The notes: generated by a model not told the origin, from the letters alone. A DNA stretch of 64,000 bases from Candidatus Dadabacteria bacterium (GCA_951812735.1 OX638332.1:1124732-1188731); one strand, 5' to 3'. Shown: positions 8,575 through 18,502, numbered from the stretch's first letter. Numbers and translations: made by a program.

Positions 8575-8604
8575 TTGACATTCTTCCGGGTATCGGAGTA
8601 ATAT
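8575..8604 (+). promoter_or_regulatory. Sigma70-type promoter for the collagen/RTX lipoprotein gene
   Basis: TTGACA at 8575-8580 and TAATAT at 8599-8604 with an 18-base spacer. The start codon is at 8746, giving a leader of about 135 bases that ends in AAGGAGGA. The rest of 8270-8745 shows no gene. Confidence 0.6.
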
Positions 8605-8745
8605 ATGTACATGACAACGATTTCGGTTGGGGATACTTGCCTTACCTCCTATGAACCATTTGTGAGCTATGGCTTTTTAGGTATTCTCGTTCTAGTATTA
8701 CTAGGTTAATATATTGGAAATTACTTTTCTTAAGGAGGATTTGAT

Positions 8746-10149
8746 ATGAAGTTACGTAACTTCTTTATGATTCTGCTGTTATGCATGACAGTGGGAGTAT
8801 TTAGTGTAGCTTGCACTGGGAGCGATGGCGCAGACGGTAAGGACGGCGCTCCAGGACTTGACGGTCAGGATGGCGCAGACGGTCAGGATGGCGCAGACGG
8901 TCAGGATGGCGCAGACGGTCAGGATGGCGCAGACGGTCAGGATGGCGCAGACGGTCAGGATGGCGCAGACGGTCAGGACGGCGCTCCAGGACCTAAAGGT
9001 GATAAAGGTGATAAAGGTGAGGACGGTGAAGATCTGACCCAACCTGATCCGCCTAACCCTAACAACTGTACAGAGACCGCAACTGGTTCGGCGACCGATT
9101 TTTACGAAACCGGTGACGGAGATAACATTGTCTGCGGAACCGCCGCGGCCAACTTCATAGATGGCGGCGAGGGTGACGATACTATTTTCGGTGAAGGCGG
9201 GGACGACACGCTCCAAGGCGGGGATGATCAGGATACGCTGCATGGTGGAGAAGGAAACGACACGCTTAGAGGTGACGAGGGCCGAGATACGCTTAATGGC
9301 GGACCAGGCGATGACATTCTTGAAGGTGGCGAGGACCGAGATGTGCTTAATGGCGGACCAGGCGATGACACGCTTACGGGCGGAGAAGGCGACGACATTC
9401 TTGATGGTGGCGATGGTTCTGACACAGCTAGTTACGCTGGAGCTACAAATGCGGTGATGATAACTATCGGCGATGCGGAAGTAGATGATGGCGAAGGCGA
9501 TGAAGATAATCTTATTAGTATTGAGAACCTCATCGGCAGTTCAAACGATGATATTCTTACAGGTAACGACGGTGACAACGTCATCGACGGTGGCGGAGTA
9601 GTAGGAACCGCCGAAGAGCTTGATGGTGCTGGGGGAATTGACACTTTGAGCTACAGGTCCTCAACTAGTGCCGTGACGGCTACTGTCGATGGCGGTATTG
9701 CCGACCAAACAGTTTCCAACTTTGAGAATCTTACTGGGACCATGGGGGTGGATGACGACAACTTAACTGGAGATACTGGAGATAACGTTCTTGATGGGCT
9801 CACCGGTAATAACACCCTTCGGGGAGATCCCAACAATGCAACCACCACAGGCAACGATACATTTGTTATCTGGAAAAGAGATAGAGGCAACGCGGAGGAT
9901 ACCATCTCCGATTTTGAATTACGTGGTGCCGATGGACAGGTAAGGGATGTTATCCATCTGAGGGGCTTCTCGGCTGATGCTATAGCTACAGTGGGCACAG
10001 GTTCAGTTATTAATGTAACCACCCCTGCCACCCCTGGAACAACCGATATTCCTAATGTAATCACGCTTACCGGTGTTGATAGAAGCGTTCTTGGTGTCAT
10101 GGTAGGTGATGGAAGAGGTGATTCAGAATTGATGATATTCGTCGACTAA
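8746..10149 (+). CDS. Lipoprotein with collagen-like repeats and RTX-type calcium repeats
   Basis: A 467-residue exported protein. The N-terminal signal ends in a lipobox-like SVAC (Cys23). A collagen-like Gly-x-x tract at about residues 25-92 includes six identical DGADGQ units and a GPKGDKGDKG end. After a Pro/Asn linker come RTX-type nonapeptides (GGEGDDTIFGEGGDDTL, GGPGDDILEGG) at about 120-230, which fold as calcium-binding beta-rolls. A second set of G-N/D-x-x-D blocks follows, then a C-terminal domain ending GDGRGDSELMIFVD. It is probably a surface or secreted calcium-dependent structural or adhesive protein. No type I secretion genes are adjacent. AAGGAGGA fixes the start. Confidence 0.88.
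   Translation: MKLRNFFMILLLCMTVGVFSVACTGSDGADGKDGAPGLDGQDGADGQDGADGQDGADGQDGADGQDGADGQDGADGQDGAPGPKGDKGDKGEDGEDLTQPDPPNPNNCTETATGSATDFYETGDGDNIVCGTAAANFIDGGEGDDTIFGEGGDDTLQGGDDQDTLHGGEGNDTLRGDEGRDTLNGGPGDDILEGGEDRDVLNGGPGDDTLTGGEGDDILDGGDGSDTASYAGATNAVMITIGDAEVDDGEGDEDNLISIENLIGSSNDDILTGNDGDNVIDGGGVVGTAEELDGAGGIDTLSYRSSTSAVTATVDGGIADQTVSNFENLTGTMGVDDDNLTGDTGDNVLDGLTGNNTLRGDPNNATTTGNDTFVIWKRDRGNAEDTISDFELRGADGQVRDVIHLRGFSADAIATVGTGSVINVTTPATPGTTDIPNVITLTGVDRSVLGVMVGDGRGDSELMIFVD
8869..8976 (+). repeat. Six tandem copies of an 18-bp coding repeat
   Basis: Perfect 18-base units GATGGCGCAGACGGTCAG encode Asp-Gly-Ala-Asp-Gly-Gln in the collagen-like tract. The exact nucleotide identity indicates recent expansion, and copy number is likely to vary between strains. 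Confidence 0.95.
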
Positions 10150-10170
10150 GGCTATAACTCTAAACTAACA

Positions 10171-10213
10171 GAGCGCGGCATTCGGTAATCCCGATTGTCG
10201 CGCTTTTTTTTTT
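10171..10213 (+). terminator. Intrinsic terminator after the RTX lipoprotein gene
   Basis: A stem GCGCGGCATTCGG / CCGATTGTCGCGC around a four-base loop, followed by ten T residues, about 22 bases after the stop codon. Confidence 0.85.
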
Positions 10214-10360
10214 CGGGCAGCGTCGATATGGAAACTACTTGCAATACCAGAAAGGAAAAACTATAATCGAGTTATGGCTTCTGAGTGCAGCCTGCACCGG
10301 CATGCATAACGACCAATAACCCTGACCTAACATTACATTTCTGTGCACTCCTTAGAGTAA

Positions 10361-10680
10361 GGTGGCGATGATCGGGATACACTGCATGGCGGTGCGGGCA
10401 ATGATACGCTGACTGGGAACATGGGGACAACATTCTTGATGGTCGTGCTGGCGAAAATACACTTCAGGGAAATTCTAATGATGCGGCAACTACGGGTAAA
10501 GACATCTTTGTTGTCTGGGGATCGTATAAGACCGATTATCCAGCAACAGGACGGTCGGACACGGATGCCATAATTATCGGTGCACAGAGGATCGCCCTTG
10601 AGAACATTACTGAAGATCAGATTGACGACATAATAGGTAGTGACGGGAGAGGGTCGAGATATTTGGTCTTCATGGACTAA
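10361..10680 (+). pseudogene. Decayed paralogue of the RTX lipoprotein (3' part)
   Basis: The piece opens inside an RTX repeat (GGDDRDTLHGGAGNDTLTG) with no start or signal. A single-base frameshift near 10418 follows, and the rest reads NILDGRAGENTLQGNSNDAATTGKDIFVVW to a stop at 10680. The last 70 residues are homologous to the C-terminal domain of the intact gene (LRGDPNNATTTGNDTFVIW), and both end with a GRG-x4-motif and F-x-D. It is a 5'-truncated and frameshifted duplicate lying 210 bases downstream of the intact copy. Confidence 0.85.
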
Positions 10681-10790
10681 AAGACTCGGGAGAATATTCA
10701 TTTGTCTCTGGTCGGGTTGTTTCCATAAAACAATTTAACATCGTTGCTGACTGGAGTTGCCTTCCGAACTATACTATTTTCCTTAGAAAA

Positions 10791-10829
10791 AGCCCCGGAC
10801 TTGAGAAATCAGGTTCGGGGCTTTTTTTT
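10791..10829 (+). terminator. Intrinsic terminator after the RTX pseudogene
   Basis: AGCCCCGGACTTGA / TCAGGTTCGGGGCT hairpin with an eight-T run. Its survival after the decayed copy suggests that the whole 3' end was duplicated. Confidence 0.85.
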
Positions 10830-11089
10830 GGAAGCGGAAGTTAAGGTAGATGGCGTAAGGGTTGCCTTGGTTGCTGATGATGGTGCTTTATGAAAGCGCC
10901 ACAAACCACCGTAGCATCTCTTAGAGGGAATAACAGTAAAGGTGAAACTAAAAGCTAGGTTCGTTTTTTTCTTCGAAAGCGGGAAAGATAGTTCTCAATG
11001 AACGAACTGGTGCAAATCGACCTGTAGATTCCGTTTCCGCCTTGCTGAAGAGATTGAATCTGTAAGCTGGTTGCTGCCGAAATCAAACC

Positions 11090-11134
11090 GCCGGGCCGAT
11101 TATCTGGCAAAGATAATCAGTCCGGCATTTTTTA
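11090..11134 (+). terminator. Intrinsic terminator upstream of mutS
   Basis: A long stem (GATTATCT / AGATAATC extended by CCGG / CCGG) followed by ATTTTTTATG. The stretch 10830-11234 otherwise holds no gene that I can support. Confidence 0.7.
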
Positions 11135-11234
11135 TGCTGTTTCCCTATCTCCGAGCAATTTGAGACTTCGATTTTATTTTCTTCCGGAACGGAAAATAAC
11201 GGCTCCTCTGTCGGCGATTCTAAGGTTAATTCAG

Positions 11235-11240
11235 TATAAT
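11235..11240 (+). promoter_or_regulatory. -10 box directly before mutS
   Basis: A perfect TATAAT ends 8 bases before the mutS ATG, so transcription would start within one to three bases of the start codon. No ribosome site is visible and the -35 region is weak. Confidence 0.45.
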
Positions 11241-11248
11241 ATGCTTCC

Positions 11249-13855
11249 ATGAGTTCGCGGACCCCACTGATGAATCAGTATCTCAGCATAAAAAAGGAGT
11301 ATCCGGGCGCCATACTTCTTTTCAGGCTTGGGGATTTCTACGAGATGTTCTACGACGACGCAAAAACCGCGTCGGAAATACTGGGTATAGCCCTCACCTC
11401 GAGAGACCGTTCGAAGAAGAATCCCGTGCCTCTCTGCGGCGTTCCCTTCCACAGCGCCGAACCCCACATATCAAAGCTTCTTGGAAGCGGGAAGAAAGTG
11501 GCAATCTGCGAACAGGTGGGCGACCCAAAGGGAACCAGGGGGCTTATTGAGAGAAAGGTAGTGAGGGTACTTACCCCGGGGGTTGTTCTTGATTCTGAGA
11601 ACCTCGAATCAAAAAGCAACAATTTCCTTGCGTGTGTCTCGGGGGGAGAGGAAGAAGGCTTCGCGCTCTCTTTCTGCGACATTTCAACCGGGGAGTTCAG
11701 GACCTCTTTTTTCCGCTTGGAGCAGGACCTTCTCTCGGAACTTGCTCACTTGGGTCCGAGGGAGATACTCATCCCGGATCAAGGAGCGGACCCTCCCTGG
11801 CTTAAATTCCTGCTCGATGAAAACCTAAACGCGCTTGTAACCAGGGTGGATTCCTGGAAGTGGGAGTTTGAGCGGTGCAGAGAAACCCTCACCGACGGTT
11901 TTGCGGTACTTACCCTCGAAGCCCTCGAAATCGATAAAAACCCCGGCTGCGTCCTTGCCTGCGGGGTGCTTTTCGATTACCTTCGGGAAACGCAGAAGGA
12001 TTTTCTGCCGAAAATAGAGTTTCCCAGATTCTACGACACGGTCGACTACATGAAAATAGACGAGTGGACAGCGAGAAACCTCGAACTCAGAAGCTCTACA
12101 CAGGGCTCTGTGAAGCACTCGCTGCTGGGAGTAATGGACGAGACCCGCTCTCCAATGGGCGCGCGGCTGCTTCGCCGCTTTATGAGCTATCCTCTGCTTG
12201 ACGTCGGAGAAATAAGAAAAAGACAGGAAGCGGTGGCCGAACTTGTTGAGAACCTCTCCGCAAGAGAAGACCTGATGGAGGCGCTTCGCCATATCGGGGA
12301 CCTTGAGAGACTTATCCACCGAATCGAGACCCCGTCGGCCAGGCCAAGAGATCTTGCCTCCCTTAGGGATTCCTCGTTTTACATAGAAAAACTCCGTGAC
12401 GCCATGTGGGACCTTCACTCGGAGGCTCTCGTGTCCCTTCGGGAGAGGATGGATGATTTCCGGGACCTTCGCGATTATCTGGAGGACGCCCTGGTTGAGA
12501 CTCCGCCTGTTTTCGCGCGGGAGGGAGGGGTGATAAGGGAAGGGTTCTCCCCGGAACTTGACCGGCTTCGCAAAATCCAGAGCGACGGGAGGAAATGGAT
12601 ATCGGAACTTGAGGCAAGGGAGAGGGAGAGAACGGGGATAGCTAACCTCAAGATCGGCTACAACAGGGTATTTGGCTACTACATCGAAGTAACGAACTCC
12701 AAGCTTTCCCTGGTTCCCGAGGACTACTCGAGAAGACAGACCCTGGCGGGAAGCGAACGCTTCACGTCACCTGAGCTAAAGGGGTACGAAGAGCAGGTGC
12801 TCACGGCCGCGGAGAAAATAGTTGAGCTTGAAGCCTCGCTTTTCGAACGGGTGCGCAAGCGGGCGGCCGCGGAGGCCCCGCGCGTAAAGGCGACGGCGTC
12901 TTTGGTAGCTGAGACCGATGTTTTCTGCTCCATGAGTGAGATCGCCTCGCGCTACGGTTACTGTAGGCCGGAATTCGTCTCTCATTCTCTTGTTGAACTT
13001 CGCGACTGCCGCCATCCCGTGGTTGAGAGGATGAGCCTTGAGAGCGGCTTCGTTCCAAACGACGTCACGCTTGATTCCAAAGGGGACCGATTCATGATCA
13101 TCACGGGGCCCAACATGTCCGGCAAATCAACCCTGATAAGGCAGGTGGCGCTTGTATCTCTAATGGCGCAGATGGGAAGCTTCGTTCCGGCCCGGGCGGC
13201 GCGCCTGGGGGTCGTTGACCGGATATTCTCAAGGGTAGGGGCGTCTGATAACCTCACGGCGGGACAGTCAACCTTCATGGTGGAGATGGTCGAGACGGCT
13301 CACATCCTGAGAAATGCTACCCCCAAGAGTCTTGTCATACTGGATGAAATCGGGAGGGGCACAAGCACCTTCGACGGGATGAGCATAGCGTGGGCAGTAT
13401 CTGAGTATCTGCATGACCTCGGTCCCCTTGCCCTTTTCGCTACCCACTACCACGAACTCTCAAACCTTGCGGACATAAAGCCCGGGGTCGCCAACTCGAA
13501 CGTGGCGGTAAAGGAGGAGGGAGGAGAGATACTGTTTTTACGGAAACTCGTCCCTGGAGCCACGAGCCACAGCTACGGGATACAGGTGGCGCGCCTTGCA
13601 GGAGTGCCCTCGAAGGTTCTTAACTCGGCAAGGAACATCCTTTTTTCCCTTGAGAAATTCAAGGCGGGTTTTTCCCAGTCGATGCTCGGCGGCCAGCTTC
13701 TTCTTTTCGACGCGGAACCGGATAAAGACTCCGAGGCTGCGTTTAGGAAGGAAGAGCTTCTGGCGGAGGACCTCGCGGCCCTTGACCCCATGAACATGAC
13801 CCCCATGGAGGCTCTGGAGAAGCTGATCGAGCTTTCTCGGAAGGCGAAGAAATAA
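11249..13855 (+). CDS. mutS: DNA mismatch repair protein MutS
   Basis: An 868-residue MutS, full length. The mismatch-reading motif Phe30-Tyr-Glu32 lies in GDFYEMFYDD. The core and clamp follow, then the ATPase with Walker A GPNMSGKST near residue 620, Walker B VILDEIGRGTSTFDG, and the TFATHYHEL switch in LFATHYHELS. The short C-terminal tail (MTPMEALEKLIEL) resembles the dimerisation helix region. It recognises mispairs and recruits MutL, which is not in the window. The first ATG lacks a Shine-Dalgarno site and lies just after a -10 box. A second ATG seven codons on would keep the mismatch motif. Confidence 0.97.
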   Translation: MSSRTPLMNQYLSIKKEYPGAILLFRLGDFYEMFYDDAKTASEILGIALTSRDRSKKNPVPLCGVPFHSAEPHISKLLGSGKKVAICEQVGDPKGTRGLIERKVVRVLTPGVVLDSENLESKSNNFLACVSGGEEEGFALSFCDISTGEFRTSFFRLEQDLLSELAHLGPREILIPDQGADPPWLKFLLDENLNALVTRVDSWKWEFERCRETLTDGFAVLTLEALEIDKNPGCVLACGVLFDYLRETQKDFLPKIEFPRFYDTVDYMKIDEWTARNLELRSSTQGSVKHSLLGVMDETRSPMGARLLRRFMSYPLLDVGEIRKRQEAVAELVENLSAREDLMEALRHIGDLERLIHRIETPSARPRDLASLRDSSFYIEKLRDAMWDLHSEALVSLRERMDDFRDLRDYLEDALVETPPVFAREGGVIREGFSPELDRLRKIQSDGRKWISELEARERERTGIANLKIGYNRVFGYYIEVTNSKLSLVPEDYSRRQTLAGSERFTSPELKGYEEQVLTAAEKIVELEASLFERVRKRAAAEAPRVKATASLVAETDVFCSMSEIASRYGYCRPEFVSHSLVELRDCRHPVVERMSLESGFVPNDVTLDSKGDRFMIITGPNMSGKSTLIRQVALVSLMAQMGSFVPARAARLGVVDRIFSRVGASDNLTAGQSTFMVEMVETAHILRNATPKSLVILDEIGRGTSTFDGMSIAWAVSEYLHDLGPLALFATHYHELSNLADIKPGVANSNVAVKEEGGEILFLRKLVPGATSHSYGIQVARLAGVPSKVLNSARNILFSLEKFKAGFSQSMLGGQLLLFDAEPDKDSEAAFRKEELLAEDLAALDPMNMTPMEALEKLIELSRKAKK

Positions 13856-13884
13856 GACGTGCGCTTTACGGGCTAAGAGCCGCT

Positions 13885-14130
13885 CTAGGGCCCCGGTCTC
13901 GACATTCGATCCTGCAGGCGCGGTATTATGTACGTCAGCTCATCTGCCATGCGTAGAAGGAGTAACGAGGTTGTCCCGTCCCGTCCGCCGACGGCCTCAA
14001 GCTTTTTAACTCTCTCCCAAGCCGCTTTCAGGGCTTCTTTTTTCCCTAATTTGCACAGCCATTCTTTTAATTCGGGCGGGCACCTACCGCCAGGAGACAC
14101 TTTTTCCGTTATAAGGAAATTCAAAACCAA
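13885..14130 (-). CDS. Small hypothetical protein or gene remnant
   Basis: An 81-residue frame on the minus strand with a TTG start and no good ribosome site. The middle is a charged helix (KKEALKAAWERVKKLEAVGG) followed by a Leu-rich helix (TTSLLLLRMADELTY). It looks protein-like, but I do not recognise the family. A degenerate copy of the helix-coding part lies at 14905-14960 in the same orientation, so this may be what remains of an older gene split around mazEF. It ends 30 bases from the end of mutS. Confidence 0.35.
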   Translation of the reverse strand: MVLNFLITEKVSPGGRCPPELKEWLCKLGKKEALKAAWERVKKLEAVGGRDGTTSLLLLRMADELTYIIPRLQDRMSRPGP

Positions 14131-14264
14131 CGAACGAGGTAAGAGTGGTCCGAGAAGTGTTTACCCTCGATTCTGCATCCACTCACTTATAAGCCAAGCT
14201 CAGCTGGTTTTTTGGAGTTGGCGTTCATTTTTGCCGGAACAGGCAAGCGTCGTGTCCTAGGGCC

Positions 14265-14293
14265 TTGAAATCTGCCTATCTAGTGATTACAAT
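14265..14293 (+). promoter_or_regulatory. Promoter of mazEF-like operon
   Basis: TTGAAA at 14265-14270 and TACAAT at 14288-14293 with a 17-base spacer, then an AAGGAGG ribosome site before ATG 14318. Confidence 0.5.
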
Positions 14294-14317
14294 ATAATTA
14301 CACAAGGAGGCAAATGC

Positions 14318-14569
14318 ATGAAGATCAATCTGATATCTATCGGCAACTCGAAGGGAATCCGTATTCCTTCGTCGATTATCAAGCAATGCGGTCTCGGCAA
14401 CGAGCTTGAGATGCGTGTTGAGAACGGAGTCATCATGCTTGCACCGGTGCGAAGCTTGCGTGAAGGCTGGAGTGCGGCTTTTGAAAAAATGGCGGCAGCC
14501 GGTGACGATGCGCCGCTGGTTCCCGATGTGCTTCAAAACGACTTCGATGCCGAGGGCTGGACATGGTAA
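14318..14569 (+). CDS. mazE: MazE-type (AbrB/SpoVT fold) antitoxin
   Basis: An 83-residue protein. The first 45 residues form a swapped-hairpin AbrB DNA-binding domain (INLISIGNSKGIRIPSSII, then ELEMRVENGVIMLAP). The remaining tail is acidic with Trp residues (FDAEGWTW) and would thread into the toxin. The ribosome site is strong. The stop overlaps the start of the MazF-type gene by 7 bases, the usual translational coupling. It is expected to bind its own promoter with the toxin. Confidence 0.9.
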   Translation: MKINLISIGNSKGIRIPSSIIKQCGLGNELEMRVENGVIMLAPVRSLREGWSAAFEKMAAAGDDAPLVPDVLQNDFDAEGWTW

Positions 14570-14898
14570 AGCAGGTCCGGCGATATGATATATATCTGGT
14601 CAACCTGGATCCCACGCGGGGATCGGAAATCCAGAAAATGCGGCCATGCGTAGTGATCTCGCCAGATGAGATGAACCGATACATCCGCACGGTCATAATA
14701 GCACCCATGACATCGACGCAACGAGACTATCCCAGTCGCGTAAGTGTCACCTTTCAGCGTAAGAAGAGCCAAGTGGTTCTCGATCAAATCAGGACCGTGG
14801 ACAAGTCTCGCTTGGTCAAGCGGCTGGGCGTCTTGCCTGACGCACGAACGCGAGAGGTGGCGGGTGTGTTGCAAGAAATGTTTGCCTACGGCGGCTGA
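14563..14898 (+). CDS. mazF: MazF/PemK-type endoribonuclease toxin
   Basis: A 111-residue protein with the PemK/MazF barrel: RRYDIYLVNLDPTRGSEIQKMRPCVVIS, in which the DPTxGSEI-x3-RP loop carries the catalytic Arg, then VIIAPMTS with the catalytic Thr/Ser, and the late VVLDQIRTVDKSRLVKRLG strand. Length and all core motifs match active members that cut mRNA at short sequences. It starts inside the end of the antitoxin gene. The toxin appears intact, unlike the AbiE toxins elsewhere in the window. Confidence 0.93.
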   Translation: MVKQVRRYDIYLVNLDPTRGSEIQKMRPCVVISPDEMNRYIRTVIIAPMTSTQRDYPSRVSVTFQRKKSQVVLDQIRTVDKSRLVKRLGVLPDARTREVAGVLQEMFAYGG

Positions 14899-14961
14899 CG
14901 AAAAGGGCGGCCTCAAGCTTTTAACTATCCCGCTTCAGCCCCTATTTTTTCCCTCTATCCC

Positions 14962-14992
14962 TTGACACTCGCAAAAACGTGCTTACTTTATA
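14962..14992 (+). promoter_or_regulatory. groESL promoter
   Basis: TTGACA at 14962-14967 followed by an AT-rich TACTTTATA segment placing a -10 at 14984-14992. The CIRCE operator follows immediately. Confidence 0.6.
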
Positions 14993-14993
14993 G

Positions 14994-15020
14994 TTGGCAC
15001 TTGGCAGACAGGAGTGCCAG
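14994..15020. promoter_or_regulatory. CIRCE operator (HrcA binding site)
   Basis: TTGGCACTT, nine bases, then GAGTGCCAG. It matches the CIRCE consensus TTAGCACTC-N9-GAGTGCTAA with an exact N9 spacer and near-perfect dyad. It sits over the transcription start of groESL, so HrcA repression released on heat or unfolded-protein stress is expected. hrcA itself is not in the window. Confidence 0.88.
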
Positions 15021-15055
15021 ACAAGTTTTAAAAAGTTAAAAAGGAGGTATTTGAG

Positions 15056-17000
<1,945 letters not shown>

Positions 17001-17030
17001 GAGTCTCCCTGAACTCAGGAAGATAAACCG

Positions 17031-17070
17031 AAGCGGGCATGGCGCACAGGCGCCCTGCCCGCTTTTTTTT
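17031..17070 (+). terminator. Intrinsic terminator of groESL
   Basis: AAGCGGGCATGGCGC / GCGCCCTGCCCGCT hairpin followed by eight T residues. Confidence 0.9.
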
Positions 17071-17097
17071 GCTGTTTTTAATTTTTTTAATTTTCTC

Positions 17098-17125
17098 TTG
17101 ACAGTTTAAGTAAATTACTTATATT
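17098..17125 (+). promoter_or_regulatory. Strong promoter of a short intergenic transcript
   Basis: TTGACA at 17098-17103 and TATATT at 17120-17125 with a 16-base spacer. It lies between the groEL terminator and another terminator at 17188-17226, with no open frame between them. Confidence 0.6.
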
Positions 17126-17131
17126 TTATAA

Positions 17132-17226
17132 CAGTGTTGATTAGGAACATTGATCAATAACTCATCCTTCATCCTCCTTTTTGTAATAGAGAGCGTCTCG
17201 GCCCCCCTGAGGCGCTCTTTTTTTTG
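17132..17226 (+). ncRNA. Candidate small RNA (about 90 nt)
   Basis: A promoter at 17098-17125 and an intrinsic terminator (AGAGCGTCTC pairing with GAGGCGCTCT, then at least eight T) delimit a transcript of about 90 bases with no coding frame. Its centre is unstructured and pyrimidine-rich (TCATCCTTCATCCTCC), complementary to Shine-Dalgarno sequences, as in sRNAs that block translation starts. A palindrome ATTGATCAAT precedes it. It could also be a leader for sco, but the terminator ends it 55 bases before that gene. Confidence 0.5.
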
Positions 17227-17284
17227 GTCTAATCGAAAAGGTGGTGTATATTTTTTGCCCTGACCTGTTGGGGAGTCATTTGAA

Positions 17285-17875
17285 ATGAAAAAATACTATC
17301 TGCCTTTAGCTGCCTTGGTCCTGATCGCTCTTGTGTGGTTCGGGGTCCTGGGGTTCCTTGGGACGGGCAATGGAACATTCCACGGGGATGAGTACCGCCG
17401 CCCCGCCTTTGATTTTTCGCTTACCGACCACCGAAGCCAAAAGTTCTCTCTTTCCGACCACACGGGCAAGGTAATACTGCTTAACTTCGGCTTTACCAAC
17501 TGCCCCGATGTATGCCCCACCACGCTGGGAATGCTCGGAGAGGTGCTCGATCTCGTTGGAGACGAGAGGGCAATGGCGCTTTTCATAACCGTTGACCCCG
17601 AGCGCGACACCGTCTCGAAACTCGGGGACTACATACCGTTTTTCCACGGCAGCATAGTCGGGCTTACGGGCTCTGAGCAGGCGATAAAACAGGTAAACGA
17701 CGCCTGCGGCACCCTTTATTCAAAGGAGCAGGAGACCTTGGAGGATGACTACCTGGTTATCCACTCCCCCGCGGTTTACCTGATAGGCCCGGGTGGGGAG
17801 ATCATGCTTCGCTACCCCAAGGAAAAACTCGATCCGGGGAAAATTGCAGACGACGTAAAACGCCTTCTTCTCTGA
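17285..17875 (+). CDS. SCO1/SenC family copper chaperone
   Basis: A 196-residue membrane-anchored protein. One N-terminal transmembrane segment (residues 6-25) is followed by a thioredoxin-like domain. The copper ligands are in place: Cys73 and Cys77 in TNCPDVCP and His160 in LVIHSPAVYL. The GKVILLNFGFTNCP and ITVDPERDT blocks are diagnostic. SCO proteins deliver copper to the CuA centre of cytochrome oxidase from the outer face of the inner membrane. The next gene, 6 bases on, is a PCuAC protein, the usual partner in CuA assembly. GGGGAG fixes ATG 17285. Confidence 0.95.
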   Translation: MKKYYLPLAALVLIALVWFGVLGFLGTGNGTFHGDEYRRPAFDFSLTDHRSQKFSLSDHTGKVILLNFGFTNCPDVCPTTLGMLGEVLDLVGDERAMALFITVDPERDTVSKLGDYIPFFHGSIVGLTGSEQAIKQVNDACGTLYSKEQETLEDDYLVIHSPAVYLIGPGGEIMLRYPKEKLDPGKIADDVKRLLL

Positions 17876-17881
17876 GCGCCC

Positions 17882-18337
17882 ATGACCATGAAAAAGACCC
17901 TGCTTGTTTTTTTGTTTTTCCTGCTTGCCGCTCCCTTCGCGCGAGGTGAAGCTGGGATCTCGGTAAAGGATCCCTGGGTAAGGCAGAATCCCCCCGGCAC
18001 TTTGGTAACCGCCGCCTACATGGTTATAGAGAACCCGGGCGCAACGGCAGACGAGCTTTTGAGCGTGAGCTGCGACTGCTCCGCCGAGGCATCGATTCAC
18101 GTAATTGAGATGGGGGAGGATTCCATGGTGATGAAGGAGGTTCCTTCGATCGCAGTTCCCCCAGGCGCTTCCGTCGGGCTTTCTCCCGGAGGCTCCCACT
18201 TGATGCTCGAGGGACTCTCGGGCGACATTAAAGATAATGTGGTTTTGGAGTTAAAGTTCCGCTCTGGCGCGCGGATATCGGTTAAGGCGCCTGTTCTTTC
18301 GCCCCAGGCCGCACAGAAGCGCAGCCACCATCACTAG
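17882..18337 (+). CDS. PCuAC-type periplasmic copper chaperone
   Basis: A 151-residue exported protein with a signal peptide ending near ARGEA. The PCuAC fold shows VKDPWVRQNPPGTLVTAAYMVIENPG, then the ligand pair around IHVIEMGEDSMVMKEVPSIAVPPGASV and SPGGSHLMLEGL; the His and Met residues form the H(M)X10MX21HXM-type Cu(I) site. The His-rich tail (RSHHH) adds a second possible site. It supplies copper to SCO or directly to CuA. It is 6 bases downstream of sco and probably translated from the same mRNA. A Met two codons in could be the true start. Confidence 0.92.
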   Translation: MTMKKTLLVFLFFLLAAPFARGEAGISVKDPWVRQNPPGTLVTAAYMVIENPGATADELLSVSCDCSAEASIHVIEMGEDSMVMKEVPSIAVPPGASVGLSPGGSHLMLEGLSGDIKDNVVLELKFRSGARISVKAPVLSPQAAQKRSHHH

Positions 18338-18410
18338 CAACCAGTGTTGAGACGGTTTCCCCTTTTCTTTTGATCTTTTTAATATCAAATTAGACATAAT
18401 TACGTAAAAC

Positions 18411-18426
18411 CCATATATTAATTATG
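18411..18426. promoter_or_regulatory. Distal dyad operator upstream of abiEi
   Basis: CATA-N7-TATG dyad within a 16-base sequence that recurs at 18486. The two copies are 75 bases apart on the same strand. Confidence 0.5.
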
Positions 18427-18485
18427 TGATTCACGTTAAATTGTCACTTAACTGAGCTCAGTTCTATAAAAGCAAGTCACTAAAT

Positions 18486-18502
18486 CCATATATTAACTAT
18501 GG
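18486..18502. promoter_or_regulatory. Proximal dyad operator upstream of abiEi
   Basis: CCATA-N7-TATGG, 22 bases before the abiEi start. Known AbiEi proteins repress their own operon by binding two inverted repeats, which fits this pair. Confidence 0.5.

Noticed and set aside
8869..8976. Regular short repeats resembling a CRISPR array
   Set aside because: The units are contiguous with no spacers and encode Asp-Gly-Ala-Asp-Gly-Gln in frame within the collagen-like tract.
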